From assembly GCA_039636865.1 (NCBI GenBank), contig CP144173.1, positions 1 through 63,072 of the forward strand: 63,072 bases of DNA, written 5' to 3'. The first letter of the stretch is position 1. The number at the start of each line of letters is the position of its first letter. Positions 32,680 through 41,630 of this stretch are shown here, one piece after another. Below the pieces are notes generated by a model. It was not told the origin of the DNA. It made no database searches and saw only the letters and a list, made by a program, of their open reading frames with translations. A program made the position numbers and the translations under genes. The DNA comes from Dermatophilaceae bacterium Sec6.4 (GTDB taxonomy: Bacteria > Actinomycetota > Actinomycetes > Actinomycetales > Dermatophilaceae).

Positions 32680-33844
32680 CGTCGCGGTCCATGGAGGGGG
32701 AGCGGGCCATCAGCCGGTTGCTCAGCTCGACGGCAGCCAAGTAGTTCCAGAAGATCCAGTCCAGAAACTCCTCGGCGTAATCACCGTACTGGTCAGCTCG
32801 GTGGTGCCGGATTCGGTATTTGTTCGCGATCTCGAAGAGCGCACCCTCGTCCTTTTCGTGCAGACGAGACCTTAGGAGGGGGCGTCTGCTTTCCAGCACA
32901 CTCGCCAGGGTGACGCAGGCACTGCGCTTCTCCTCGGTGCTCGCGTTACGGCGGCGAAACAGAGAGATGGCGTGTTCGATCCGCTGGCGGTTCTCCTCAC
33001 CGTCGGGCACGTTATGCCGTACTTCGCGCTCGAGATCAGATCGTGGATCACGCACGGCGTTCACGACGTGCCCAAGGTCCTCGCCCTCTTCGGCTATCCG
33101 GAACTTAATCTCGTATTTAGAGAAGATCGCGTTGACCTTCCATCGGTACACCGCTTGGCCCGTACGCTCGTTGAAATCGGAGTAGTGATGACGATCATCA
33201 TCTTTTTCAGATTGGTGGTCACTCCGCTTTCGGGGTCGGGCGATGAGGTCGTGCATCACTTCAATGAAGGTGAGAAAGTCATCTTTGTCCCGGTTTTCCG
33301 CCCACCAATGTGGCGAACTGACGTCGAGCCCCGAGTGATCCTCGATGAGTCGGTGCATCGTGTCGTTATGGGTGTTTGGGGTCGCATCGTCATCACACCG
33401 GTGGCCGCCGTAGCGATCGAAGTAACCCTGTCCATCGAACATGGAGATCGCATCCGACAGCTCTCGATGAGTCCACTCCCAGGCTTGATCCTGGGATGAG
33501 GGGGCGCCCTCAGGGGGGCCGTAGCCTGAGTTCCGTTCGCGGTAGTACTGCTTCCGGAAATACTGCGGGAAGGAGGACCACTTTCTAAGTACTTGCTTTG
33601 CAAGCTCGCGCGCAGGGAACGAAGGATGGGTGCCGAGACCAGCAAAGAGTGACCGACGTGTCGCTTCCCCTGCGTCTTCCGCCGGGTGGGGGCCCACGAA
33701 CGCTTCCTCAAACAGCAGCACCATTCTGTGTCCCAGTTCAGTATCGATGTATCGCCCGTCGAGTAGTGCTTTCAACTCACGACCGAAGAGTTGCCGTGGC
33801 CAGAGCAACGCGTAACCGGCAGCAGGGTCTTCAGGGTCGAACAT
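32672..33844 (-). CDS. Unknown protein coupled to the integrase
   Basis: A 390-residue, soluble, charged protein (MFDPEDPAAGYALLWPRQLF). Its C-terminal third (RSACVTLASVLESRRPLLRS, FEIANKYRIRHHRADQYGDY, then EEFLDWIFWNYLAAVELSNR) has a pattern I have seen in uncharacterised proteins of mobile islands. The RxRHH sequence recalls the histidine motif of HEPN-type RNases but does not fit it exactly. It shares an eight-base overlap with the integrase gene, so the two are made together. A recombination directionality or defence role is possible; no function is assigned. Confidence 0.6.
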   Translation of the reverse strand: MFDPEDPAAGYALLWPRQLFGRELKALLDGRYIDTELGHRMVLLFEEAFVGPHPAEDAGEATRRSLFAGLGTHPSFPARELAKQVLRKWSSFPQYFRKQYYRERNSGYGPPEGAPSSQDQAWEWTHRELSDAISMFDGQGYFDRYGGHRCDDDATPNTHNDTMHRLIEDHSGLDVSSPHWWAENRDKDDFLTFIEVMHDLIARPRKRSDHQSEKDDDRHHYSDFNERTGQAVYRWKVNAIFSKYEIKFRIAEEGEDLGHVVNAVRDPRSDLEREVRHNVPDGEENRQRIEHAISLFRRRNASTEEKRSACVTLASVLESRRPLLRSRLHEKDEGALFEIANKYRIRHHRADQYGDYAEEFLDWIFWNYLAAVELSNRLMARSPSMDRDDA

Positions 33845-34225
33845 GCGACACACTGTAACTCCTATTACATGGGATTCCGGTCATTATCCCGTGTGATGGA
33901 GACACACTCGGGGCGCCGGCTGGCGCAGTCACGGTGACACGGTTACTCGAGACACGACGAGCCGACGAAACCAGGCACGCTCCTCGAGCTGACCAGGAGA
34001 TCGCACTGCATGCCTAGGAATTTGCTCGCGATTGCTGAGCTCATCGGGCCTGGCGGCGTCGGAACCTACGCGGCTCGCTGCACGCGTATTAGGCGGGCAT
34101 CTCTTTGAGGGCGTGGGTACCGTTCTACACCAACTACCAATGCCGGATCATGTTCTACAACACCGCCGACATGGCGACGTGATCGCCCGGCCAGCACCCA
34201 GGGCATCACGCGGAAAGTTGAGACG
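33845..34225. other. Intergenic interval upstream of the integrase operon
   Basis: About 380 bases, no gene. The promoter of the leftward integrase operon should lie near 33850-33900, and the cargo/backbone junction is probably close by. No repeat matching another part of the window was noticed. Confidence 0.4.
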
Positions 34226-34834
34226 CTACGAGCCGCCTCGATAGTTGTCACCGAGGGTCAACCTGGCTTTATCGAGGAATTCCTCATGCGCCCCCGCCGC
34301 CTCGATGAAGGAGTCTCTGGCTTCCGTAGGCTCGCGCGAGAGCACGGCGCGAGTAGCGGTTCGAACGGAGCGCTCAAAATTCAAGGCCGCTTGGGCCACC
34401 TCGGGCGGTCCCATCAGGGCGATCCTGACGCGCTGCGTCCGGGTCTCAACCATCAGCTGACGAAGGCTTACCGCTTCCTCACTATCTGGTGCCAACACAG
34501 GGAGAGGATTAACTGTCTCTTCTCGGGGTTCTTCTGGCGCCAGAAGAACCCTCATCTCCACGTCCTTCTCGAATTTGCTGATCTTGCCTGGCTTGATGTA
34601 CTGATCCCCCAACACGTCTATGAGCGTCTCCGCTGGCACCAAGAAATCCCGGTAGGCGTCGCGTTGGTCCGCGAAACGAACCTGCTGCCGCTCGAAGTCG
34701 CGCTGCGCGGCTTGGACCGCTTGTTCGAAGTCCTGTTGCCGTGATGACGTTTTGGCGCCGACAACAATGGTGGCGACCGTGCCTGTAATGGCGGTTGCGG
34801 CTCCGATCCAGGCGGCGATGACAGCGGAATCCAT
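34226..34834 (-). CDS. Single-TM coiled-coil hypothetical protein
   Basis: A 202-residue protein starting MDSAVIAAWIGAATAITGTV: an N-terminal membrane segment of about 22 residues, then a Gln/Arg-rich helix (SSRQQDFEQAVQAAQRDFER, QQVRFADQRDAYRDF) likely to be a coiled coil, and a helical remainder. Proteins of this layout are common and uncharacterised in actinobacteria. In-frame starts farther upstream exist, but this ATG places the hydrophobic segment at the N-terminus. No neighbour gives a clear role. Confidence 0.6.
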   Translation of the reverse strand: MDSAVIAAWIGAATAITGTVATIVVGAKTSSRQQDFEQAVQAAQRDFERQQVRFADQRDAYRDFLVPAETLIDVLGDQYIKPGKISKFEKDVEMRVLLAPEEPREETVNPLPVLAPDSEEAVSLRQLMVETRTQRVRIALMGPPEVAQAALNFERSVRTATRAVLSREPTEARDSFIEAAGAHEEFLDKARLTLGDNYRGGS

Positions 34835-35034
34835 CCCCAAGTGTTGCACCGGCCAACTCGGAAATGGAGGATCCTGCGGACGGGCCAAGTCCAGGACATC
34901 CGTAGGGCTGGGCGCACTACATTCGTGACAGGTCTACCGTGCCCCTCTGAATGTAGAACGTACTCGGTGAGCGTGTCCGGCTGAGGTTTTGCGGCCAGGG
35001 TTTAGGCCGAGACTGTCCATCAACAATCGAGGAC

Positions 35035-35334
35035 TCACTCGTTGGATGGGTTATCCATCGTGACGGGGATTGGTTGCTCGGAGCGTTTTGTGTTGCGGCT
35101 ACCTTTGGGTCGTCCACCTCGGCGTGCGCCTGGTTGAGTGAGGCTGAGCTTGCGTAGTTCTGCTGCGGTCCACCCTGCTTGTGTTGCTTCGGTCCATGCA
35201 GAAGCCGCATCGCGCTCGGCGGCGTCTGCGCTCTCGCGTGCGCCGATTGCGGCCGCTTGACGTTCGCTGAGTTTTTGAATCGCGTCGATGCGTCCGGCGA
35301 GGAGTTGTTGTGCACGGTCGGTGATGTCACTCAT
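35035..35334 (-). CDS. Small basic protein with AT-hook-like motif, mobilisation-region
   Basis: A 99-residue protein (MSDITDRAQQLLAGRIDAIQ). The first 60 residues are Ala/Gln/Glu-rich helix; residues about 70-85 (GARRGGRPKGSRNTKRSEQ) contain an AT-hook-like RGRP core that binds the minor groove. It is divergent from mobC and the relaxase across a 381-base region where oriT is expected. A relaxosome accessory role is a fair inference; no named family is claimed. Confidence 0.6.
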   Translation of the reverse strand: MSDITDRAQQLLAGRIDAIQKLSERQAAAIGARESADAAERDAASAWTEATQAGWTAAELRKLSLTQPGARRGGRPKGSRNTKRSEQPIPVTMDNPSNE

Positions 35335-35715
35335 GTGACCACCCTAGGGCGCGTCGGGCTGTTATTCGCCTCGACGGGAGCGGGTTATCGCCGAGAGACG
35401 AGGATCTGACTGAGCCCGTGCCCGCTTGTCCAGCAGCTTGGCAACGTCACCACCATGTGGGTGACCGCTGGGGCGTTGCGCAAACCGGCGTGCCCTCAAG
35501 GCCACCCCTTCGTCTGGGCTGTATTTCCGGACCGCAACACAGCCACGGAAAACATATGAGACTCAACCGACGTGAGCAAGATGTGGATTTATGTGCAATA
35601 AATGGTCCCTTGGGCTGGCGCCTGGCGGGATCTTGGGTCATGCTGGGCAGACGAAAGCGGTTCTTTGGCGCCTGCACGTGGCGGGTTGGGCGCGTATCGG
35701 GAGGGGTTGGTCCAC
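35335..35715. other. Candidate oriT region
   Basis: 381 bases between a divergent small DNA-binding-type gene and mobC, the usual position of oriT. It contains the inverted repeat GTCACC-N8-GGTGAC near 35446-35465 and a further GC-rich region before mobC. No nic consensus could be recognised, so this is placed by context only. Confidence 0.4.
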
Positions 35716-36162
35716 GTGTCTGGTGACGGTGTGGACGATCCCGATGGGGATGCCGGTGAGGGTGGCGTGGTGCCGCGGGTTCTTCGCCGGTATCGGCGGG
35801 CGAACGCGGGTGGTGGTCCGCGGGCTCACCGGGTGGTGATCACGCATACTGATGGTGAGTGGGCGCGGGTGTCTGCGTTGGCGCAGTTGCAGGGGGTGAC
35901 GGTTCCGCGGTTGTACGCGCGGTCGATGCTGGCGGGGGATGTGGTCGCGGCGGCGAAGGTGCAGCAGGTGCATTTGGAGTTGTACGGGGTGCGCCGGTTG
36001 TTGGCGGGTGCTGCGACGAACATCAATCAGATCGCGCGGGTCGCGAATGCTACAAGTGAGGTGGATGGGCGCGCGCTGGCGGGTGCGGTGGACTTGTTGG
36101 AGCGTCAGATCGGGAGGTTAAATGAATTGTTGAAGGACCTGCCCGGGGGTGAGGGCTCGTGA
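35716..36162 (+). CDS. mobC: MobC-like mobilisation protein
   Basis: A 148-residue protein from GTG (GGGAGGGG about nine bases upstream). The first 40 residues are acidic and low-complexity. Then HRVVITHTDGEWARVSALAQ and LQGVTVPRLYARSML resemble the ribbon-helix-helix part, and the signature LYGVRRLLAGAATNINQIAR followed by VANATSEV matches the MobC (bacterial mobilisation) motif normally written NxNQIARxxN. MobC helps to melt oriT and loads the relaxase. Its stop overlaps the relaxase GTG by four bases. Confidence 0.85.
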   Translation: MSGDGVDDPDGDAGEGGVVPRVLRRYRRANAGGGPRAHRVVITHTDGEWARVSALAQLQGVTVPRLYARSMLAGDVVAAAKVQQVHLELYGVRRLLAGAATNINQIARVANATSEVDGRALAGAVDLLERQIGRLNELLKDLPGGEGS

Positions 36163-37877
36163 TTGTGCGGGTGTTGAAGACGGGCACGGACGCGGCGGGG
36201 TTGATGCGGTACGGCTTCGGGAAGGGCACGCACAACGAGCACACCAATCCGCATCTGGTGGCAGGTTCGCCGGGGTTGCTCGCGGAGTGGGGTGGGCCGT
36301 TGAGCGTGGCCGATGCGGCGCAGTTGGGGCGGGTCGTGGAGGCGTCGTGGCGGTCCAAATATGCCGAGGAGCTCGCGATGGCGGGGGCCGGTCCCCGTGG
36401 CGGCCCGCAGGGCGCAGTGACTGGTGTGGGGTCGACCCCGCCGGCTGCGGGTCACGTGTTCCACGCGGCGATGTCGATCCACGCTGATGATCCGGCGTTG
36501 ACGGATGCGCAGTGGCAGATGGTCGCTTCGGAGTTTGTGGAGGGGATGGGTTTCACTGCTGGTGGGCCGGGGGTGGGGTGTACGTGGGTCGCGTTTCATC
36601 ACGGCACGTCGGGAAACGGGAATGACCATATTCACGTGGTGGTGAATCTGGTCAACGAGGGCGGGGGGTGGGCGAACACGTCGTTCTCGAAGAGGGAGTC
36701 TCAGCGGGTCCGGCGTGAGATTGAGGCACGTCACGATTTTCTGGTGCCGTTGCATGATGCGGTGGTTATTGATGAGCGCCAACGGGACGCCCGGGAGCCG
36801 GTGGGGTTGCCCGGGTATGAGCGGGGCGAGTCACGCCGAGCGGGTGAGCGGCAAGCGGCCGGGTCTACCCAGGTTGATCCTGATCGGGTGCTGTTGCAGC
36901 GTGTCGTTCGCGGCGCGGTCCAGGCTGCGTTGACGGAGGAGGAATTCGTGTACGCGGTGTTGGAGGCTGGTGTTGATATTGAGCCGCGGTGGGCGGCTGG
37001 TGGGCGCGAGCAGGTGGTGGGGTATTCGGTGCAGGTGCCGATACCGGAAGGGGTGAGGCCGGCGGGGGTTGATGAGCGGGTGCGGTACGGCGGTAAGAAA
37101 CTGGCCCCGGACCTGACGTTGGGCAAGATGCGCCCGGCGTGGACGGCGAACGAGACCGATGCATCGAAGCAGGGCGCGTTGGCGTTATGGCGTGGGGAGC
37201 TACCGACCCCACCGGTCGCGGAAGACCCGAACGTTCATTTACAGGCGGCGGCGGTCGCGTTGTCGAACTGGAATGACCGTCTGGCGGGGGTTGATGTCAC
37301 GGACCGGGCGGCGTGGAAGAGGGAGACCGCGCACGCGGCGGGCACGATGAGTTTGCTCGCGGCCCGCGCGCCAGGGCGGGACGGTCCTGCTCTGGGGCGG
37401 GCGGCGGACAGCCTCACCCGGGTCGCGTTATCGCTGCCGGGACAGGGCACCACTGCCCCAGTCGTGGCGCGGGCCGGGCTCAGTGAGGCCGAACTCGCGG
37501 CACGGCACGTGAACCTGGCATTGCGCGCCACCGGCAACGACTGCGCGCGGGGGTGGATGGCAGTGATGCAACAAATGTCACGCACCGCGAAAGCGATCCA
37601 AGACGCGCACCTGGCGCGCCACGAGATGGTCGCTGCGACCCGCACCCTGGCGGCGGTGGGCGCGAGTATCGATGCGAACACCTCGCGGTGGGAACAGACA
37701 GCACAGGTACAGGAGATGCCCGCCGATGTGCGCGCTGCTGGGCGCGACGCGCGAGAACGAGCGGCGCGGATAGATGCAACATTGGCCCGCGGCGCACGCA
37801 ACGCACCGGCTGCGGTCGCGCGGGTCACCCGGTACGAGCAACCAGGCCGTGACCGCGACACGGACCGCGGGATATAA
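36159..37877 (+). CDS. VirD2/MobA-family relaxase
   Basis: A 572-residue protein from GTG. It begins with IVRVLKTGTDAAGLMRYGFG, a typical start with nucleophile tyrosine candidate Y18, and has the metal-binding histidine motif VAFHHGTSGNGNDHIHVVVN at about residues 144-163. The C-terminal half is Ala/Arg-rich and helical, suited to coupling-protein contacts. The enzyme nicks oriT, stays bound to the 5' end and is piloted through the secretion channel. It forms an operon with mobC (GTGA overlap). The C-terminal part has no primase or helicase motif. Confidence 0.92.
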   Translation: MIVRVLKTGTDAAGLMRYGFGKGTHNEHTNPHLVAGSPGLLAEWGGPLSVADAAQLGRVVEASWRSKYAEELAMAGAGPRGGPQGAVTGVGSTPPAAGHVFHAAMSIHADDPALTDAQWQMVASEFVEGMGFTAGGPGVGCTWVAFHHGTSGNGNDHIHVVVNLVNEGGGWANTSFSKRESQRVRREIEARHDFLVPLHDAVVIDERQRDAREPVGLPGYERGESRRAGERQAAGSTQVDPDRVLLQRVVRGAVQAALTEEEFVYAVLEAGVDIEPRWAAGGREQVVGYSVQVPIPEGVRPAGVDERVRYGGKKLAPDLTLGKMRPAWTANETDASKQGALALWRGELPTPPVAEDPNVHLQAAAVALSNWNDRLAGVDVTDRAAWKRETAHAAGTMSLLAARAPGRDGPALGRAADSLTRVALSLPGQGTTAPVVARAGLSEAELAARHVNLALRATGNDCARGWMAVMQQMSRTAKAIQDAHLARHEMVAATRTLAAVGASIDANTSRWEQTAQVQEMPADVRAAGRDARERAARIDATLARGARNAPAAVARVTRYEQPGRDRDTDRGI

Positions 37878-38014
37878 CAAACCGGGGGTACCAGGAGCAG
37901 CGCTGCAAGGTTGCGCATGAGAACCTGCGGGGCGAGCCATATCGGGATCCACGACTGGCGCACGGGTGGGAGCGATTGGCCCTTCAATTCTGGTTCTGAC
38001 ACGCTGGCAGCACC

Positions 38015-38431
38015 ATGAAAACTGAACCGCTGGCCTTGCTGAAGGCGCCACAGATCATCAGTGCAGATGTACAGCATCTCCTCCAGGGCGGTCTCTTCCT
38101 GACCCGGGCGTTCATCGAGCGCTTCGCCGATGACAACGTTGCTGATTCCACCGAAACGGTGGACTTTTCCTACCGAGGTGTGGACTACCGGGTCGACCTA
38201 TCAGCACGGAACGCCAAAGCCCTGGACAAACTGCTCACCCAGATCATTGAAGCCGCCTGTCACAGGGTGCCTCAGCCCGCTACACCCCGCCGAAGTACCG
38301 ACACACGCAACGGCGCTCCTCCCGCTAAAGCGGTTCGTGCATGGGCAAAAAACCAGGGCATCGAAGTATCTGACCGAGGTCGCATCTCCACAGACGTTAC
38401 CCAGCAGTATCAGGACGCCCACGGCACATAG
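38015..38431 (+). CDS. Lsr2-like nucleoid/silencer protein
   Basis: A 138-residue protein. The dimerisation part (RAFIERFADDNVADSTETVD, FSYRGVDYRVDLSARNAKAL) and the DNA-binding part (AVRAWAKNQGIEVSDRGRIS) match Lsr2, the actinobacterial H-NS analogue that silences AT-rich foreign DNA; RGR is the minor-groove hook. The first 28 residues before LTRAF are not Lsr2-like. Lsr2 homologues would be expected to start near that point, where only CTG is available, so the start is uncertain. On a plasmid with AT-richer cargo it may silence that cargo or reduce host fitness cost. Confidence 0.85.
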   Translation: MKTEPLALLKAPQIISADVQHLLQGGLFLTRAFIERFADDNVADSTETVDFSYRGVDYRVDLSARNAKALDKLLTQIIEAACHRVPQPATPRRSTDTRNGAPPAKAVRAWAKNQGIEVSDRGRISTDVTQQYQDAHGT

Positions 38432-38596
38432 ACATTTCCCACACCGATCAGCCGTAAGCGGATCGCCGACCGGTGAACGGTCCGCTTCCGGACGCCGGTC
38501 ACAGCGACCGTGTTCCCTATGGACATCGGAGTGGTGCGGTCCCGCAGATCTGGGTTCGAGGGACGATCTACTGCGTGCGGGCGCCGGTGATGTTCA

Positions 38597-38983
38597 TCAA
38601 TCGGTGAGGCTGCGAAGAATGAATATCGCATCATCAATGCGATGGGCTGGGACCAGTAGGTGGTCGTGGTGGTGTCCAGCCACGACATTGCAGCTGATAT
38701 TCGCTTCGGTCAGGGCTGCGCTCACTGCAGCGGTCAACCCGACGGCCGCCAGCGCTGAGTGGACCTGCAAGGTAATCCATCCGGCGACGTAGTCGTAGGC
38801 AAGACCAAGTCGATCTGCGTCGTCCTGGGTAAGTACGACACTGAGGCCCTCGTGCTCAACGACGCTTGCCAGGACTTCGGCGCCTTTCGGGTAGGAGGCA
38901 ACCGTGACAAAGACATACTGTCCTGGGCGTCGTTGAGGTGACATCGTCGCCAGCAACTTCGCCAGACTGGTCTCGCCGCTCAT
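38597..38983 (-). CDS. ACT-domain protein (DUF2241/CASTOR-like)
   Basis: A 128-residue protein of two ACT-like halves: QYVFVTVASYPKGAEVLASV, with VVLTQDDADRLGL, then WITLQVHSALAAVGLTAAVS, with LLVPAHRIDDAIFILRSL. This arrangement is found in small stand-alone ACT proteins thought to bind amino acids. It has no enzyme domain, and no metabolic neighbour suggests a ligand. It lies between the mobilisation genes and the KAP ATPase, outside any evident operon. Confidence 0.75.
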   Translation of the reverse strand: MSGETSLAKLLATMSPQRRPGQYVFVTVASYPKGAEVLASVVEHEGLSVVLTQDDADRLGLAYDYVAGWITLQVHSALAAVGLTAAVSAALTEANISCNVVAGHHHDHLLVPAHRIDDAIFILRSLTD

Positions 38984-39139
38984 GCTTCAGAGGATCCCAT
39001 CCCGCAGCCCCAGTAAGCGCCACGGAAATGGGTCGATCTTCCGGTCAGTTAGGGATCGCGACCGGTGAACGATCGTTCACTAGGACCTCGTCAACTCCGT
39101 CTACCAGCTGACGTCGGTAGCCATTGCAGCGCCGAACCG

Positions 39140-41269
39140 TCATGCACGCCGGGTGACCTCGCTTCGAACATCCCTCTGCCTCCGACGCCAGCGTAAGATT
39201 ACTCGCTGGCAAATTGTCCCTGAGGGCATGTCGGGAGTGTCTGGGCCATCAACACTGAATCGAGCACGCAAGACACCCGCGCTGCCGTCGCCTATCCCTC
39301 CAACGGCCTCAGTTAATAGTTCAAGGCGCAGCAGGGTTGACTCATGATCGGCAGCTGGGTCCTTTTCAACCACTGACAGTGCAGCGCCACAGCATGATCT
39401 GAAAACAGCTAGAGGCTCCTCTTCCAATTTATTTGAGGACGGCGAAGCGCGCGTTAATTCTGAACGGGAACTAACCGTCGGTTCTGCCGCATCGAAAATG
39501 GGTGAGGAGAATTGGTCCACGGCGTGAGCGCGATTTGTTATATCGTTATCAAGAAATGCGGTCCAAATATCTTTCCACGGTTGTACGTCTGGACTCTGAA
39601 GGGCGATTTCGATGCACGTTCTTGCGCTTCGAATGATATCGCGGGGGATGCCACCGGCCCAAACGTTGCACAAGAGGGCGAGTGGCTTTGGGAAACCGTT
39701 TACCCGAGAGTCTAGAAGACGTACACCCTCAACGGGCGTGAGGCGGGACATGCGAACGATCTCGTCAAATGAGGAATCAAATGCATCTCTGGGTTTTAAT
39801 CCACGTAAGGTGAAGTTGGAAAGCGCCTCATCGGAAACTGAAACTAGGAAATGCACTCCAGGTATGTGGAAGAGATCCTTAATCGAATTGACCACCGCGG
39901 TCAACGATTCTACATCCGGCAATTTGTCAAGTTCATCCAAGATCACGACGACCCGCTCGTCCTGTGAGCCTATATGAATCTCTGCGGGGAGTACTTCGCG
40001 CAGGCGGTCAATCAGGTCCCCGTATGTCAGATCGCGTCGTTTTTTCTCCGTTGCGCTTTTTGCTTCAAAGCTAAACAGGGATGAAAGCTTCATCCCTGCA
40101 GTTCCGCTCCGGCTTTCAGTTAGCTCTCTGCTTAACTCGTCTGCCAGCGCTCGAGCGGGCGATGAGTTCACTGATCGAACTCTCCCTAGCGTGTTAAGCA
40201 TCAGCAACCGTATGGTCACGATGACTCCGACTCCGATGGCGAGGACGGCGATAACAGTGAATACGCTTGGCAGGCTTAGGGGGGTTCCACTCTTCTCCAA
40301 TATCAGGATGAAGAGACCGATGAGTGTGAGAGATGCGCCGAGAAATATGCCTATCCACCTTGATAGTTGCACCAAAAACGGTTCACGGTATATTGTCGGA
40401 TTAAACGGCAGATCATTGTATTTGTTTGAGCTACTCGCCGAAAAGGCGATCCGCCTCAACAAGTCGATTGGTTCATATTTAGTTGCCGCAGAGATCGGTA
40501 TCACTCGTGTGCCCGGTTCGCGACCAACTTCCGCCATGAGGGTACTTTTGCCACTCCCCCGCGGGCCAGCGATTCCGATGGCTGACGTTCGATGGTCGCG
40601 AATAAACTTTGTTACGAAGTCGATGGTTCTCGAAGCGGCGGCCTTGTCGGGAGGGAGCTCTACTAGGTCTGGCGCGGAGATTGGAAACGGCACCAAGTTT
40701 CTTGGGGTTAGCAGGGTGTTTATAGAAAGTCTGACCGAGGCGGCTGCCAGTGTTTGCGCTTCGCTGGACCAAGCAACGTTTAGGTTAGCTACGCGCAATT
40801 TGAGTAAATCTTGTTCGTTTTTAAATCGCCGCCGCGAGGCCCAGTAGAATATCCCAATTGCCAGTACGGCGGCCGGTAAGAAAAGATTGAGAGCTATCCT
40901 CCACGCCTGACTCTTACTGGGGGAGGGTAGCCAAGTCCAATTCGAAAACCATCCGCGAGATAAATGGAGAAATAATACAGATAGAAGCAGGGCAAGGCTA
41001 ACGCAAACAATTAGTTCGATTCGACGTTTTAGTTTGTTTTTATTTTTGGAAAGAACGCCTCCCGCCTGAAGCGAGTTTATTTCCTCTTGATTCTCAACGT
41101 ATCTAACTCTGAAATCCCTTGCGCTGGTAGACAACGCGTGTTCCGTTATCTCCTCCCAGTATCTCCCAAATTGTCGAAATTCGGGAAGTTCGCGAATGGT
41201 GAGGATTTGCTGTGCGAGTGCCTCCATAGAGGGATCCTCTGGGACGGCGGTGCCTGGCACGCTAGTCAC
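39140..41269 (-). CDS. KAP-type P-loop NTPase with transmembrane segments
   Basis: A 709-residue protein. Hydrophobic pairs lie at about 84-106 and 124-145, then Walker A GPRGSGKST at about 235-243. A further pair of membrane segments (GIFLGASLTLIGLFILILEK; VFTVIAVLAIGVGVIVTIRL) falls between Walker A and Walker B, and Walker B is RVVVILDELDKL. Membrane helices inserted between the Walker motifs are the hallmark of the KAP family, several members of which act in phage exclusion. The gene is monocistronic and clearly AT-richer than the transfer genes on both sides, indicating separate acquisition. Start at ATG 41269; ATG at residue 15 is an alternative. Confidence 0.85.
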   Translation of the reverse strand: MTSVPGTAVPEDPSMEALAQQILTIRELPEFRQFGRYWEEITEHALSTSARDFRVRYVENQEEINSLQAGGVLSKNKNKLKRRIELIVCVSLALLLSVLFLHLSRGWFSNWTWLPSPSKSQAWRIALNLFLPAAVLAIGIFYWASRRRFKNEQDLLKLRVANLNVAWSSEAQTLAAASVRLSINTLLTPRNLVPFPISAPDLVELPPDKAAASRTIDFVTKFIRDHRTSAIGIAGPRGSGKSTLMAEVGREPGTRVIPISAATKYEPIDLLRRIAFSASSSNKYNDLPFNPTIYREPFLVQLSRWIGIFLGASLTLIGLFILILEKSGTPLSLPSVFTVIAVLAIGVGVIVTIRLLMLNTLGRVRSVNSSPARALADELSRELTESRSGTAGMKLSSLFSFEAKSATEKKRRDLTYGDLIDRLREVLPAEIHIGSQDERVVVILDELDKLPDVESLTAVVNSIKDLFHIPGVHFLVSVSDEALSNFTLRGLKPRDAFDSSFDEIVRMSRLTPVEGVRLLDSRVNGFPKPLALLCNVWAGGIPRDIIRSARTCIEIALQSPDVQPWKDIWTAFLDNDITNRAHAVDQFSSPIFDAAEPTVSSRSELTRASPSSNKLEEEPLAVFRSCCGAALSVVEKDPAADHESTLLRLELLTEAVGGIGDGSAGVLRARFSVDGPDTPDMPSGTICQRVILRWRRRQRDVRSEVTRRA

Positions 41270-41630
41270 TACTGCCTCCCCTTCCTGAAAGGCTCACATT
41301 AGATCTTCTTCCAACAATGTTCGCATCATGCATAATAGCCGACGCGCTGAACCCCTCGCGCACTTTTAAGTCCAAAGTGCCCGTCTTGATCCTTCGGCAG
41401 TCTCGCCCTGATGCGGAACGTCCCACGACACACCCCGCCCACGCGAATCCGTGTGTCAGGCGGGTAGTGGGACTAACAGTGCCCTAGCCCTGTTCGGTGA
41501 AAAATCCCGCAGGGGGGCGTTGAGTGGCACTGCTCTAGCGGCTTTGTGGTCCGCTATTTAACGGGGAACAGCCAGCAGCGCTGCAGTCGGCTGAGCGCAC
41601 GATTCTGCAGCGTTGCTACTGCTCCCCCGG
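41270..41630. other. Intergenic region between the KAP gene and the end of the transfer operon
   Basis: 361 bases without a gene. The left part is AT-rich and should contain the KAP promoter; the right part returns to backbone composition. No clear terminator for the leftward transfer operon was found. Confidence 0.4.
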
